A stretch of DNA of 11,781 nucleotides from Cyanobacteria bacterium UBA8803. GTDB lineage: Bacteria; Cyanobacteriota; Cyanobacteriia; Cyanobacteriales; Coleofasciculaceae. The notes under the pieces are model-generated. The model had not been told where the DNA came from and did no database searches. It was given only the letters and a program-made list of their open reading frames with translations. This document shows, one piece after another, positions 1 through 8,168 of this stretch (positions are counted from its first letter, which is position 1; the number at the start of each line of letters is the position of its first letter). The stretch is taken from positions 5,491 to 17,271 of the forward strand of contig DNXU01000082.1 in assembly GCA_003505715.1 (NCBI GenBank), in the 5' to 3' direction. The position numbers and the translations under genes are program-made.

Positions 1-68
1 GGGTAAACCCATTCCCCATTCCCGACTTTCAAGCTAGATATAACGTTTTTAATTGAGCGCGATCGCTT

Positions 69-99
69 TTGCGAAAGAATTGGGTAACTTAAATATAGT
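69..99 (+). promoter_or_regulatory. weak candidate promoter for the rightward GT41-FkbM operon
   Basis: TTGCGA (69-74) and TATAGT (94-99) are separated by 19 bp and lie about 70 bp upstream of the first rightward start codon. The -10 match is fair, but the spacer is longer than the usual 17 bp, so this is only a candidate. The rest of the leader (1-167) holds a HIP1 octamer at 59-66 and a CATTCCC-type low-complexity stretch at 10-24, with no gene seen. Confidence 0.2.
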
Positions 100-167
100 G
101 CTTTTCACTGGACTCAGGCTATGATGCGAGCCACTAATGAGTTGACGCAATTCTCTTACCCTGAATT

Positions 168-2243
168 ATGAGGGATATTAATTTAATTATCTTCCCCGAT
201 TGGACTAAAACTGATGAGGCTCTTGGCCAAGACTTAGAACAAGTGATTAGAGCGATCGCTACTCATCCGGCTAGCAAACATATTACTTTGTTTATCGACA
301 TAAATAATATGGCTGTTGAGGAGGCCGAGCTTTTGTTATCGGGGGTAACTATCAATCTTCTCATGCAAGAAGATTTAGACGTGACTGAGGGCGCAGAAAT
401 TTCTCTAGTTGACAGGCTAGATGGGGATATATGGGAAGATATTTTGCCTCAGCTCCAAGGGCGAATTCCTTTGGAGTGTGAAAATCAGCAAGCGATCGCT
501 CAAGCAAGTAGTCTTCCGGTTTTTGATATAGAAATTTTGCGGCAACAACAGAAGGAGCAGGTTTGTTTTAATTTGGCTAATAAATTCTGCCAAGAAAGTC
601 GATGGCAAGAGGCTATTGAGAAATATCAGGAACTCCTTGCAGATTCAACGGTAAATTCGGAAATTTATTATCGTTTAAGTGAATGCTATAAACAGCTTAA
701 TCTTCCCGATCAGGCTGTTGCAGTTCTTCAGGAAGGGATTAAACATTATCCTAGAGAAGGCCAGCTGCATTTTAAGTTAATATTTACCTGGTATTGGCAG
801 GCATGTATTGAAGCAGCTATTTCAGCTGCGGAAGCTGCCTCAAATTTATTACCTGATGACTACACTTTTAAGATTATTAAAAATTTACTAGTTCCTATAG
901 TCTACGATACTACAGATGAGATCTCATTTTATCGTCAGCGATTTATTAGAGGGCTGGAAGAGTTAATTAGAGGTACATCTTTAGCAACTGTTGAAGAGCA
1001 AAGAAATGCTCTCTATGGTTTAGGGAGTTTTACGAATTTTCACCTATCTTATCAAGCTCAAAATGATAGAGGTTTGCAAATCGAGTATGGGAATTTAGTG
1101 CATAAAATCATGGGAGCTAACTATCCTCAATGGGTTGTTCCTTTATCAAGGCCATCTCTTAAAGAGCAAGCGAAGATTCGGATTGGTTACGCTTCAGCTT
1201 ATTTGCACTCTTATAGTGGCACGCTTTGGTTAACGGGCTGGCTCCGTTACGCCGATCGCCAAAGTTTTGATATCTACTGTTACTATACTGCCAATACTCC
1301 GGACGCAGTTACGCAGAAGTTTAGAGATTACAGTGATGTATTTTATCAGATTCCTTATAATTTAGGAGCAGCCTGCGCACAGATAATTGCCGATAAATTG
1401 GATATCCTCGTGTTTCCAGAAATCGGGATGGACCCGCACACCATGCAAATGGCTAGTCTGCGGCTTGCGCCAGTGCAGTGTGTGGCTTGGGGACATCCGG
1501 TTACGTCGGGGTTACCTACCATTGACTACTTTTTATCGAGCGAGTTAATGGAACCGGATCTGGCTCAAGACCATTACTCGGAGGCGCTAGTACTCTTGCC
1601 GAATATTGGGGTATCTTATCCCCAACCATATATTCCGGCGCTTGCCAAAACTAGGGCAGATTTTCAGCTACGGGATGATGCGGTGATCTATTTGTGTTGC
1701 CAAGCTCCTTTTAAGTATCTGCCGCAGTATGATTTTATTTTTACGGAAATTGCTTGCCGCGTTCCTCAAGCTCAGTTCGTGTTTTTGCGGGGGGAACTGC
1801 TGCGATCGCGTCTGAGCCGTGCCTTTGCTACAGTTGGTCTTCAGATGGAGGATTACTGCGCATTCCTGAGTATTCCAGAGCGGTTTGATTATCTGATGAT
1901 TAACTTACTTGCCGATGTTTACTTGGATACCTTCTGTTGGTCTGGGGGTAATACTACACTGGAGGCGATCGCTTGTAATCTACCCATCGTGACTTGTCCG
2001 GGGGAATTTATGCGGGGTCGTCATTCTTATAGTTTTCTGAAAATGCTGGGTGTAACAGATACGATTACTTACACTGAAACTGAATATGTGGAAATTGCTG
2101 TCAGGTTAGGTCTAGACTCTGTTTGGCGGCAGGAGATTGCAAAACGCATGGAAGAGTGTCACGATCGTCTTTATGAAGATAAAGCTTGTGTGGCAGGTTT
2201 GGAAGCGTTCTACAAACAGGTTGTTCGGGAACGTTTGATGTAG
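168..2243 (+). CDS. TPR-containing SPINDLY/O-GlcNAc-transferase-like glycosyltransferase (GT41 type)
   Basis: This 691-aa protein is probably a cytoplasmic glycosyltransferase that moves a sugar from a nucleotide donor to Ser/Thr of proteins. Residues 1-115 form a non-TPR domain (starts NLIIFPDW; EDLDVTEG near 68-75) of unknown role. Residues 130-235 are TPR-like helices (RWQEAIEKYQELL, then DQAVAVLQEGIKHYP). The GT41 catalytic region begins at 337 with IRIGYASAYLH; H347 is the candidate counterpart of the OGT active-site histidine. It continues through WGHPVTSGLPTIDYF (441-455), PFKYLP (K516, counterpart of the UDP-binding lysine) and DTFCWSGGNTTLEA (587-600). The HTTG motif of classical OGT reads GNTT here, so donor or substrate may differ. 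An in-frame TGA at 162-164 fixes ATG 168 as the first possible start. No Shine-Dalgarno is visible. The family is clear; the substrate is inferred only from neighbours. Confidence 0.92.
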   Translation: MRDINLIIFPDWTKTDEALGQDLEQVIRAIATHPASKHITLFIDINNMAVEEAELLLSGVTINLLMQEDLDVTEGAEISLVDRLDGDIWEDILPQLQGRIPLECENQQAIAQASSLPVFDIEILRQQQKEQVCFNLANKFCQESRWQEAIEKYQELLADSTVNSEIYYRLSECYKQLNLPDQAVAVLQEGIKHYPREGQLHFKLIFTWYWQACIEAAISAAEAASNLLPDDYTFKIIKNLLVPIVYDTTDEISFYRQRFIRGLEELIRGTSLATVEEQRNALYGLGSFTNFHLSYQAQNDRGLQIEYGNLVHKIMGANYPQWVVPLSRPSLKEQAKIRIGYASAYLHSYSGTLWLTGWLRYADRQSFDIYCYYTANTPDAVTQKFRDYSDVFYQIPYNLGAACAQIIADKLDILVFPEIGMDPHTMQMASLRLAPVQCVAWGHPVTSGLPTIDYFLSSELMEPDLAQDHYSEALVLLPNIGVSYPQPYIPALAKTRADFQLRDDAVIYLCCQAPFKYLPQYDFIFTEIACRVPQAQFVFLRGELLRSRLSRAFATVGLQMEDYCAFLSIPERFDYLMINLLADVYLDTFCWSGGNTTLEAIACNLPIVTCPGEFMRGRHSYSFLKMLGVTDTITYTETEYVEIAVRLGLDSVWRQEIAKRMEECHDRLYEDKACVAGLEAFYKQVVRERLM

Positions 2244-2275
2244 TAGTGAGAAACTTAAGATTGGCTAGTCCCTCT

Positions 2276-3877
2276 ATGGAATCCTCTTTTTCTCCTCCTG
2301 ATTGCTATTGGAAATATCTAGAAAAAGCTTCTGTGCATTTGGAGGCAGAAGCGTTATCCCGTATAGCGGCAAGTTTAGAAGGGACTTCGTGGGACGATCC
2401 GACCTCTGCTGTAGAGTTGAATAATGTTGCAGTCGTGGCACTGATTGAGGCAGAACAGTGTGAGGACTCATCTGTGCGCGGGATTTATCTTGATATGGCT
2501 TTAGAGGCTTTGCACAAAGCAGTAGAGGTTTCGGGTTATCCCCTTTGTCTAGCTCATCTGGCTATAGTTGTTGGCATGACTGGAGAAACGGTACAAGCCA
2601 TGGAATCAGCATTTTCTGCATTTATTAATACCTTGCAGCCTGCTTATGCCAGCGAACCACTAACTCCTCCAGGTATAGTTTATCTGCCTCCTGGGAAGGG
2701 CTGGATGGAGAGTCGGCATGAAAAGCTGACTCAAATTCTGCAAACCGAGGATGGGTATGCTCAAGCACTTTTGTTGTTTAGTGAGGTTTTGTGTAATTCA
2801 GTACTAGTTTTTTACAATTTAGCTGGACTGCGCTTTCTCCATTTGGCTGCGCAACTTTCGCCTCAATCTGGTTTTGTGAATTTAAAGTTGGGAATCTCTA
2901 GCTTGAGTAACCAGCAATGGGAGGGACTGTTATATTTACACCGCGCTAGAAAGTTATTACCAGAGTGTGGGAAGATTCTGCAAGCTTTATATTTGGCTTA
3001 TCGAGATTTAGGACAGCTAGACTCAGCTGGTTTATGGCTAAGTAGAGGGCGAGATTTAAGCAGTCATAACTCTGTTTCTCTAGATTGGAAGTGGGCGGAG
3101 TTAGAGGTAAACAGTTTAGTTAGTTATGTGCCTTTTGACCAGCAGGTACTGTTAGCAGTCGAGCCGAGTTTACGCAGTATTGTTACCAGTGTCTTGATTA
3201 CGGAAGGAGACTGGTTCGAAAAAGAGATGGAATTTTGGCGTAGCTGGATTAAACCTGGAATGACTGTTATCGATGTGGGTGCTAATGTGGGAGTTTATAC
3301 TTTTAGTGCGGCTAGCAGAGTAGGAAACCAAGGTTGCGTGCTGGCGGTTGAACCGTTTTCCGGTTGCGTTCGTTGTTTGCAAGAAACCTGTAGAATTAAT
3401 CAGTTGAGCTGGGTAAAAGTCTGTGCTGGAGCAGCTAGCGATCGCAATGGTACAGCTAGACTGGCTCTACAGGCGGCTAATGAACTCAATGAAATTGTTG
3501 AGGGTGATGAAGAAGCCATGAAGGCAGGAACTTTTGAGGAGGTGATCTGCTTTACTCTCGACAGCCTAATTGAGCGAGAGAAAGTCAATCAGGTTCATGT
3601 ATTGAAAATTGATGCTGAAGGTCACGAACTCAAAGTTTTAGAGGGGAGCAACCGGATCTTAACGGCATTTTCTCCCTGCATCATGTATGAAAATATTGCA
3701 GGTAGTAAGGGCAGTAACGTAGCTGTTGCTGATTTTTTGATTTCTCAAGGATATCAGCTCTTTTGTTACCAACCTTTTTTAGGGGAGCTAATTCCTATTA
3801 ATTCTCATGAGGATTTACAAGGTAACCTGAACTTGATTGCTATGCCGCAAAGGCGAAATTTTGCCAAGTTAATATAA
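2276..3877 (+). CDS. helical-repeat N-terminus fused to FkbM-family SAM methyltransferase
   Basis: With the start at ATG 2276 the protein has 533 residues. Residues 1-270 are all-helical and partly TPR-like (FVNLKLGISSLSNQQWEGLLYLHRA around 200-224, then a second pair near 233-257) and may bind a protein partner. Residues 325-525 are an FkbM-type methyltransferase, a family that typically O-methylates sugars or polyketides. Motif I is VIDVGANVGVYT (331-342), the acidic loop AVEP is at 357-360, and the family signature DAEGHELKVLEG is at 446-457. The frame stays open to an ATG at 2186 inside the preceding gene. That start would add 30 residues and a 58-bp overlap, and I disfavour it. GTG 2246 is also possible; none of the starts has a clear Shine-Dalgarno. 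The gene is co-directional with the GT41 gene (32-bp gap), consistent with methylation of the sugar it transfers (inference). Confidence 0.88.
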   Translation: MESSFSPPDCYWKYLEKASVHLEAEALSRIAASLEGTSWDDPTSAVELNNVAVVALIEAEQCEDSSVRGIYLDMALEALHKAVEVSGYPLCLAHLAIVVGMTGETVQAMESAFSAFINTLQPAYASEPLTPPGIVYLPPGKGWMESRHEKLTQILQTEDGYAQALLLFSEVLCNSVLVFYNLAGLRFLHLAAQLSPQSGFVNLKLGISSLSNQQWEGLLYLHRARKLLPECGKILQALYLAYRDLGQLDSAGLWLSRGRDLSSHNSVSLDWKWAELEVNSLVSYVPFDQQVLLAVEPSLRSIVTSVLITEGDWFEKEMEFWRSWIKPGMTVIDVGANVGVYTFSAASRVGNQGCVLAVEPFSGCVRCLQETCRINQLSWVKVCAGAASDRNGTARLALQAANELNEIVEGDEEAMKAGTFEEVICFTLDSLIEREKVNQVHVLKIDAEGHELKVLEGSNRILTAFSPCIMYENIAGSKGSNVAVADFLISQGYQLFCYQPFLGELIPINSHEDLQGNLNLIAMPQRRNFAKLI

Positions 3878-3937
3878 AGATGCACTATTGAAAGTGCTAC
3901 ATTAATTTTTAACCACATCAAGCTATAGAAGTTGATT

Positions 3938-5671
3938 ATGCCAGTTTTTCTGCCCAGTTTAAAGAAAAGCGGTCACTTAGATCGGCTGCACATGACTATC
4001 TGTAATGTGGGATCTCGTAAATTAGGTAACCAGAATGACTATGCTAGCCAGGGATGGAGTATCTTTGCGCCTCAACTAGCTATCTATGGATTCGATGCTG
4101 ATGCCGATGCTTGCGATGATGCTAATGCTGAACTGGCAGCGCGACAAGCCAATTGGACAGAAAAGCATATTCCTCTAGCTCTTGGGAAGTCTGTAGGAGA
4201 ATCGACACTGTATGTCACCCAGCATCCAATGTGTAGTTCCCTATATCCACCTAATGAACCTTACTTAGCCCGGTTTGCTGGGCTGCCAGAATTGGTTAAT
4301 TTGGATTTTACGGTAGAAATAGAAACTACAACCTTAGATAGTTTTTGTCAAGAGGAAGGTATTGAGGAAATTGATTTCCTGCAAATTGATGTGCAAGGTG
4401 CCGAACTTGATGTTTTAGCAGGAGCGTCTTGGATATTAGAACGTAGTATACTATGCGTTCAAGTGGAAGTTGAGTTTTCTAGCTTGTATGTGAATCAACC
4501 CCTCTTTTCTGAGGTTGATACCTTTCTTAGGAACCAAGGTTTTACGCTGTTTGATTTAAATAACGCTTATCGCCTCCGCGCCGAATCCCCAGTTCGGTCA
4601 TTAGTGCGTCCTGGACAATTGCTTTGGGCAGATGCTTTTTACTTTCGGGATTTAATTCAGGAGGAGAGGGATATACCTTTAAAAACACCAGATAAAATTC
4701 TCAAGTTAGCTTGTATTGCTGACCTTATGAATTTTCCTGATTACGCTCTAGAATTATTGGTATATTTGACTTTGCATTATGAAAATGATACAAAATATAA
4801 TTTTGCCAATAGCATAATCGATAGTCTATCTGCCTTTCCTGAAGGTCTACAACAAGGATTAGCTTCTCTACCTATTGTGGCTAAACTTCAAAATTATGCT
4901 AGTGGTGACTATCTAGCTCTATTGCAGAACAGGGGAGCTTCTCCAATTAACGAATCTATTTCTTTAAAAGCTGCTTCCTTTTCCCCCTCTCCACTAGATG
5001 TCTTCCATTCCACAGGCTATCAAAGGCATAACCAGAGAAGATTGGAACATCTTGCCAGTTTGGGTTTAGAGATTTCTGGTTCTAATGTCTTAGAAGTGGG
5101 AGCAGGTATTGGCGACCATACAAGCTTTTTTTTAGATCGTGGATGCCGAGTTCTCAGCACTGAAGCTAGACAAGAGAATCTAGAAATTTTACGCATCCGT
5201 TATCCCAATATAGAGGTAAGGCATCTAGATCTAGACAATCCCGATCCAACCCTAAATGAGTTGTTCGATATAGTTTATTGCTATGGACTACTGTACCATC
5301 TCCAAAAACCAGCTGAAGCCATAGAATTTATGTCTCATCATTGTCACAAAATACTGCTGATGGAGACGTGTGTCTCGTTTGGAGATGAAGAATTGATTCA
5401 TTCTTGCCTAGAACCAGCAGAATATCCAGAGTATAGCATATCAGGTTATGCCTGTCGGCCTACCAGGAAATGGGTATATAACCAGCTCAAGCAACACTTT
5501 GCTTTTGTCTATATGCCTATTACTCAACCTAACCACGAAGAGTTCCCTATAGATTGGACTTCCCCTGCATCTACACAAACTTTTACGCGGTCTATTTTTA
5601 TTGCCTCAAGACAGCAAATCATCAATGCGCTTTTAGTGGAAGATATTCCAATGAAGCAACAGCATCATTGA
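3938..5671 (+). CDS. bifunctional methyltransferase: FkbM-like domain plus C-terminal class I SAM domain
   Basis: This 577-aa protein carries two methyltransferase-like modules. Residues 17-240 resemble FkbM proteins: ICNVGSR (21-27), an acidic run YGFDADADACDDANAE (50-65), TTLDSF (131-136) and the signature DVQGAELDVLAG (151-162). The usual D.GAN.G motif I is replaced by NVGSRKLGNQND, so SAM binding may be altered. Residues 245-355 are a helical linker of unknown role. Residues 360-555 form a second Rossmann module with a clean motif I, VLEVGAGIGDHT (384-395), then STEAR (407-411), HLDLDNPD (429-436) and FDIVYCYGLLYHL (443-455). ATG 3938 is preferred, with GAAG (3928-3931) upstream; a TTG at 3932 would add two residues. 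It follows the FkbM gene after 60 bp and probably shares its transcript. Acceptor is unknown; glycan methylation fits the context. Confidence 0.88.
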   Translation: MPVFLPSLKKSGHLDRLHMTICNVGSRKLGNQNDYASQGWSIFAPQLAIYGFDADADACDDANAELAARQANWTEKHIPLALGKSVGESTLYVTQHPMCSSLYPPNEPYLARFAGLPELVNLDFTVEIETTTLDSFCQEEGIEEIDFLQIDVQGAELDVLAGASWILERSILCVQVEVEFSSLYVNQPLFSEVDTFLRNQGFTLFDLNNAYRLRAESPVRSLVRPGQLLWADAFYFRDLIQEERDIPLKTPDKILKLACIADLMNFPDYALELLVYLTLHYENDTKYNFANSIIDSLSAFPEGLQQGLASLPIVAKLQNYASGDYLALLQNRGASPINESISLKAASFSPSPLDVFHSTGYQRHNQRRLEHLASLGLEISGSNVLEVGAGIGDHTSFFLDRGCRVLSTEARQENLEILRIRYPNIEVRHLDLDNPDPTLNELFDIVYCYGLLYHLQKPAEAIEFMSHHCHKILLMETCVSFGDEELIHSCLEPAEYPEYSISGYACRPTRKWVYNQLKQHFAFVYMPITQPNHEEFPIDWTSPASTQTFTRSIFIASRQQIINALLVEDIPMKQQHH

Positions 5672-5686
5672 AAAGTAGTTGAATGA

Positions 5687-7960
5687 CTAAGAGTGATGGT
5701 TATTAACATATTTTGCCCACATCTGCTCGTAGGCTTTTTCCATCTCCCTAGTAAACTGTTCGGCGTTCCAAAGTGGAGCAGTTTGCCTTGATTGCCGTAG
5801 TCGCCAGGATATTTGTTGTCGTAGGACAGCATCTTCACCCAAACGCACACCCCATTCAATGTATTCTTGGTCTGTCCAGGCGATGCCTTCTGTCACACCA
5901 GCATTTATCATCATGGTATAACTATTACGAGCTGCAAATTGCTGTCCAACTCGTGTCACTAAAGGAACACACATCCAGAGAGTTTCCAGGGTTGTTGTTG
6001 CTCCATTGTAAGGATAAGTATCTAGCACCACATCAGCAATACCTAAATTAGCTCGGTGAGTGGCTTCTAAGCTAACGTCTGGGAGAAATCGCAACCGATC
6101 GCAACTTACCCCCTCTTCTTCAGCAATCTGGTTAAAGAAGCTTTTTATGGATTCCTTGTCACCATAACCTTTAACCAAAAAGTAGCTATTTGGCACCTCT
6201 TTAATAATTCTCATTTGCAGCCGTGCCGTATCAGGATGCCTTTTGAAACTTCTCTGAGTACTAAGATAGACTACCGCATCGCTAGGAATGTCTAGCCGAT
6301 CGCGTCGTATATCTGGTACAGTCACCTCAAAACCATCAATAGCTATATAGGTTTGGGGCAAGCGCCATATTTTCTCTGTGTAGTAATCCTGAGCTGAATC
6401 CGGCAGAACGTAGGGGTCGGCAATAAAGTAATCAATGGTGGGAAGACCTGATGCATCCCACCCCAACCAAGTAGCTTGAACGGGCGCGGGTTTTAGAGCC
6501 ATCACTTCACAGCTAATATCTAGTGTGATGCTATCGAGATCAATCAAAATATCAATTTCATCTTGATAAATTTGCTCAGCAATTTCCTTGCCATTCACTC
6601 CAAATTTGTAGGCTTTTAAAGCTTGATTAATATACCATTGTTCTATAGGATCTTTATTGTCGCTATTGTTGATCATATAGGCATGGACTTGAAATCGATC
6701 GCGATCGTGGTACTGAAATACCCATCGAGCTAGCCAGCCTACAGAATGCATTCCGAAGCAATGAGACAAGTAGCCAATTTTCAAAGATTTAGGAGAAGCC
6801 ATCCTTGCTGGTTTGGATAATAATCTTTGGCTGTATCGCTCCACTTGCTCCTTTGCATAAAGTTGAATATTTGCTTGAGCCAGCTGAGTAACTTGATTTT
6901 GAATTAAACGATTACTTTTTGGCTCATCTCTAAAATAAGGCAGAAAGAAGATTGAGTTAAACAAACCAAGCACCTCTCCCTGAGGAAGAGGCATAGGTTT
7001 TTCCTGAAGGAGCTTTAACAGTAAAGATTTGTGCTGCTCTAAAATAGCAACCGCCTCTTGCCAACGACCACCAGCACTCATCAAACCTCGCAGGATCAGG
7101 TGACTTGCATAAATTTTATGGGTTAAAGATTGTGCTAAAGAACGGCACAATTCTGCTGTCTCTATTCCTTTATCATATTGAGTAGCATTTTGATAAAATG
7201 AAGCAAGATGGGGTAAAACTTCTAAATTATTAGCATCTAAACGCACACACAACTCAGCTAAGTGAACTGCCCATGCAGGTGCTTTAAGAAAGTAAGCGAT
7301 TTTCACAGCTTCAGGTAGTACTACCTGAATAAAACTACTAGCCTCATTTATGTAAGGTAAACTAGCTTCAGCAAATTCAAATATTGAAGACTCAAACGGA
7401 CAGTAAGCTAATACAATTTGCAGTAATTCTAGCAATAAATTTTGGTCAACTTTTGCCGACTGCTTTGACTCAAGAAGCTGAATCAATCCTAGGGAAGTCA
7501 GATCTTCTCCAGTAAAAGTCTCCAGTTTTACAGAAAGTTGGATAATGTGCAACAGATTGTTGATATCATTTGGGCTAATTTCTCGCATATGCTGACGGAT
7601 TGCCCAAGCCACTGAATAGTCTGCTAGCGTCTCCCGCCGCTCAGCCTCGGTTTGGAGAACCTGCATCAGTTCAACAGTCCACAAATCGACTTCTGCCGGT
7701 TCACCCTCTGCCATTGCCAATAGCCAGGTCATCTGAGCCTCTGCTTCTTGGCCTTGGAGCATCAATACCAAACCTAAATTCCAGTAATGAAACTTGATTT
7801 CTGGTGCCGCTTCAATCGCCTCTTCGTATAGGCTTGCCGCCTTCTGGTAATCCCCCCTAATCAGATAGTCATAAGCTTGCTGCTGCCAGTTAGGCACAGC
7901 AGTTAAAGAGCATTCAGTCGTAATTACTGTCGTAGGTAACATCTCACTGGCAAATGCCAT
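5687..7960 (-). CDS. TPR-containing SPINDLY/OGT-like glycosyltransferase downstream of the pilin
   Basis: This 757-aa protein is a second GT41-type enzyme, clearly diverged from the rightward one. Residues 22-90 carry TPR-like helices (AYDYLIRGDYQKAASLYEEA), with further helical repeats to about 380. The catalytic region begins SLKIGYLSHCFGMH at 392; H405 is the candidate catalytic histidine. It continues with WLGWDASGLPTIDYF (498-512), SFKRHPD (K573) and DTYPYNGATTTLET (647-660). ATG 7960 is preferred: GAGG lies 11 nt upstream and conserved-looking sequence starts there. A GTG at 8008 would add 16 residues but falls inside a strong hairpin. It is the next leftward gene after the pilin and converges with the rightward operon, 15 bp away. 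From memory, unchecked: an OGT-like gene near pilA (ogtA) in Nostoc punctiforme is linked to hormogonium motility. Pilin glycosylation is therefore a plausible but unproven role. Confidence 0.92.
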   Translation of the reverse strand: MAFASEMLPTTVITTECSLTAVPNWQQQAYDYLIRGDYQKAASLYEEAIEAAPEIKFHYWNLGLVLMLQGQEAEAQMTWLLAMAEGEPAEVDLWTVELMQVLQTEAERRETLADYSVAWAIRQHMREISPNDINNLLHIIQLSVKLETFTGEDLTSLGLIQLLESKQSAKVDQNLLLELLQIVLAYCPFESSIFEFAEASLPYINEASSFIQVVLPEAVKIAYFLKAPAWAVHLAELCVRLDANNLEVLPHLASFYQNATQYDKGIETAELCRSLAQSLTHKIYASHLILRGLMSAGGRWQEAVAILEQHKSLLLKLLQEKPMPLPQGEVLGLFNSIFFLPYFRDEPKSNRLIQNQVTQLAQANIQLYAKEQVERYSQRLLSKPARMASPKSLKIGYLSHCFGMHSVGWLARWVFQYHDRDRFQVHAYMINNSDNKDPIEQWYINQALKAYKFGVNGKEIAEQIYQDEIDILIDLDSITLDISCEVMALKPAPVQATWLGWDASGLPTIDYFIADPYVLPDSAQDYYTEKIWRLPQTYIAIDGFEVTVPDIRRDRLDIPSDAVVYLSTQRSFKRHPDTARLQMRIIKEVPNSYFLVKGYGDKESIKSFFNQIAEEEGVSCDRLRFLPDVSLEATHRANLGIADVVLDTYPYNGATTTLETLWMCVPLVTRVGQQFAARNSYTMMINAGVTEGIAWTDQEYIEWGVRLGEDAVLRQQISWRLRQSRQTAPLWNAEQFTREMEKAYEQMWAKYVNNHHS

Positions 7961-7985
7961 ATTTTTTAACGCCTCAGCTACGAAA

Positions 7986-8009
7986 AGTGGGTAGAATACC
8001 CTACCCACT
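7986..8009 (-). terminator. 9-bp hairpin followed by TTTT: possible leaky terminator/attenuator between pilin and glycosyltransferase
   Basis: AGTGGGTAG (7986-7994) and CTACCCACT (8001-8009) are perfectly complementary around a 6-nt loop. Read leftward, the hairpin is followed at once by TTTT (7985-7982 plus the last stem base). It lies about 160 bp after the pilin stop and 26 bp before the glycosyltransferase start. This is the right shape for intrinsic termination, but the T-run is short, so partial read-through from the pilin promoter is possible. It could instead be a processing site or a 5' leader element. Confidence 0.5.
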
Positions 8010-8028
8010 CCCTAAAAACACTTAACCT

Positions 8029-8142
8029 ATTGGTTCATAGCAAAAGTTTTGATAGGTAGCAAAATTCCCAAAACCATGCTATGAAACAGCTCTAGAAAAG
8101 TTTTTCCCATTAGAACCAATGACATGAACGAGTAGTTCTATG
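8029..8142. repeat. cluster of inverted repeats downstream of the pilin gene
   Basis: TTCATAGCA (8034-8042) pairs with TGCTATGAA (8077-8085), 9 bp. ATTGGTTC (8029-8036) can pair instead with GAACCAAT (8113-8120), 8 bp. CATGAAC (8123-8129) pairs with GTTCTATG (8135-8142) with one bulged base. The first two pairings share 8034-8036 and exclude each other, so the pilin 3' RNA could adopt alternative folds. No ORF or known RNA family is recognised in the spacer 7961-8168. Confidence 0.5.
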
Positions 8143-8168
8143 AAAACCTTCAATGTCAGCATTTTCCC

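Noticed and set aside
1..60. Possible tRNA or small RNA in the left edge
   Set aside because: No cloverleaf arms or stable stem found; only short CATTCCC repeats and a HIP1 site nearby.
2186..2275. Upstream ATG extension of the FkbM gene overlapping the end of the glycosyltransferase gene
   Set aside because: The extra 30 residues are just the out-of-frame reading of the preceding gene's coding end, and the ATG at 2276 gives a more plausible start.
3882..3897. GCACT/AGTGC hairpin between the FkbM gene and the double-methyltransferase gene
   Set aside because: Only a 5-bp stem with a 6-nt loop and no immediate T-run; too weak to call a terminator.
5773..6051. Rightward 92-codon open frame opposite the second glycosyltransferase
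   Set aside because: It lies entirely within the strongly conserved GT41 coding sequence on the other strand; antisense shadow.
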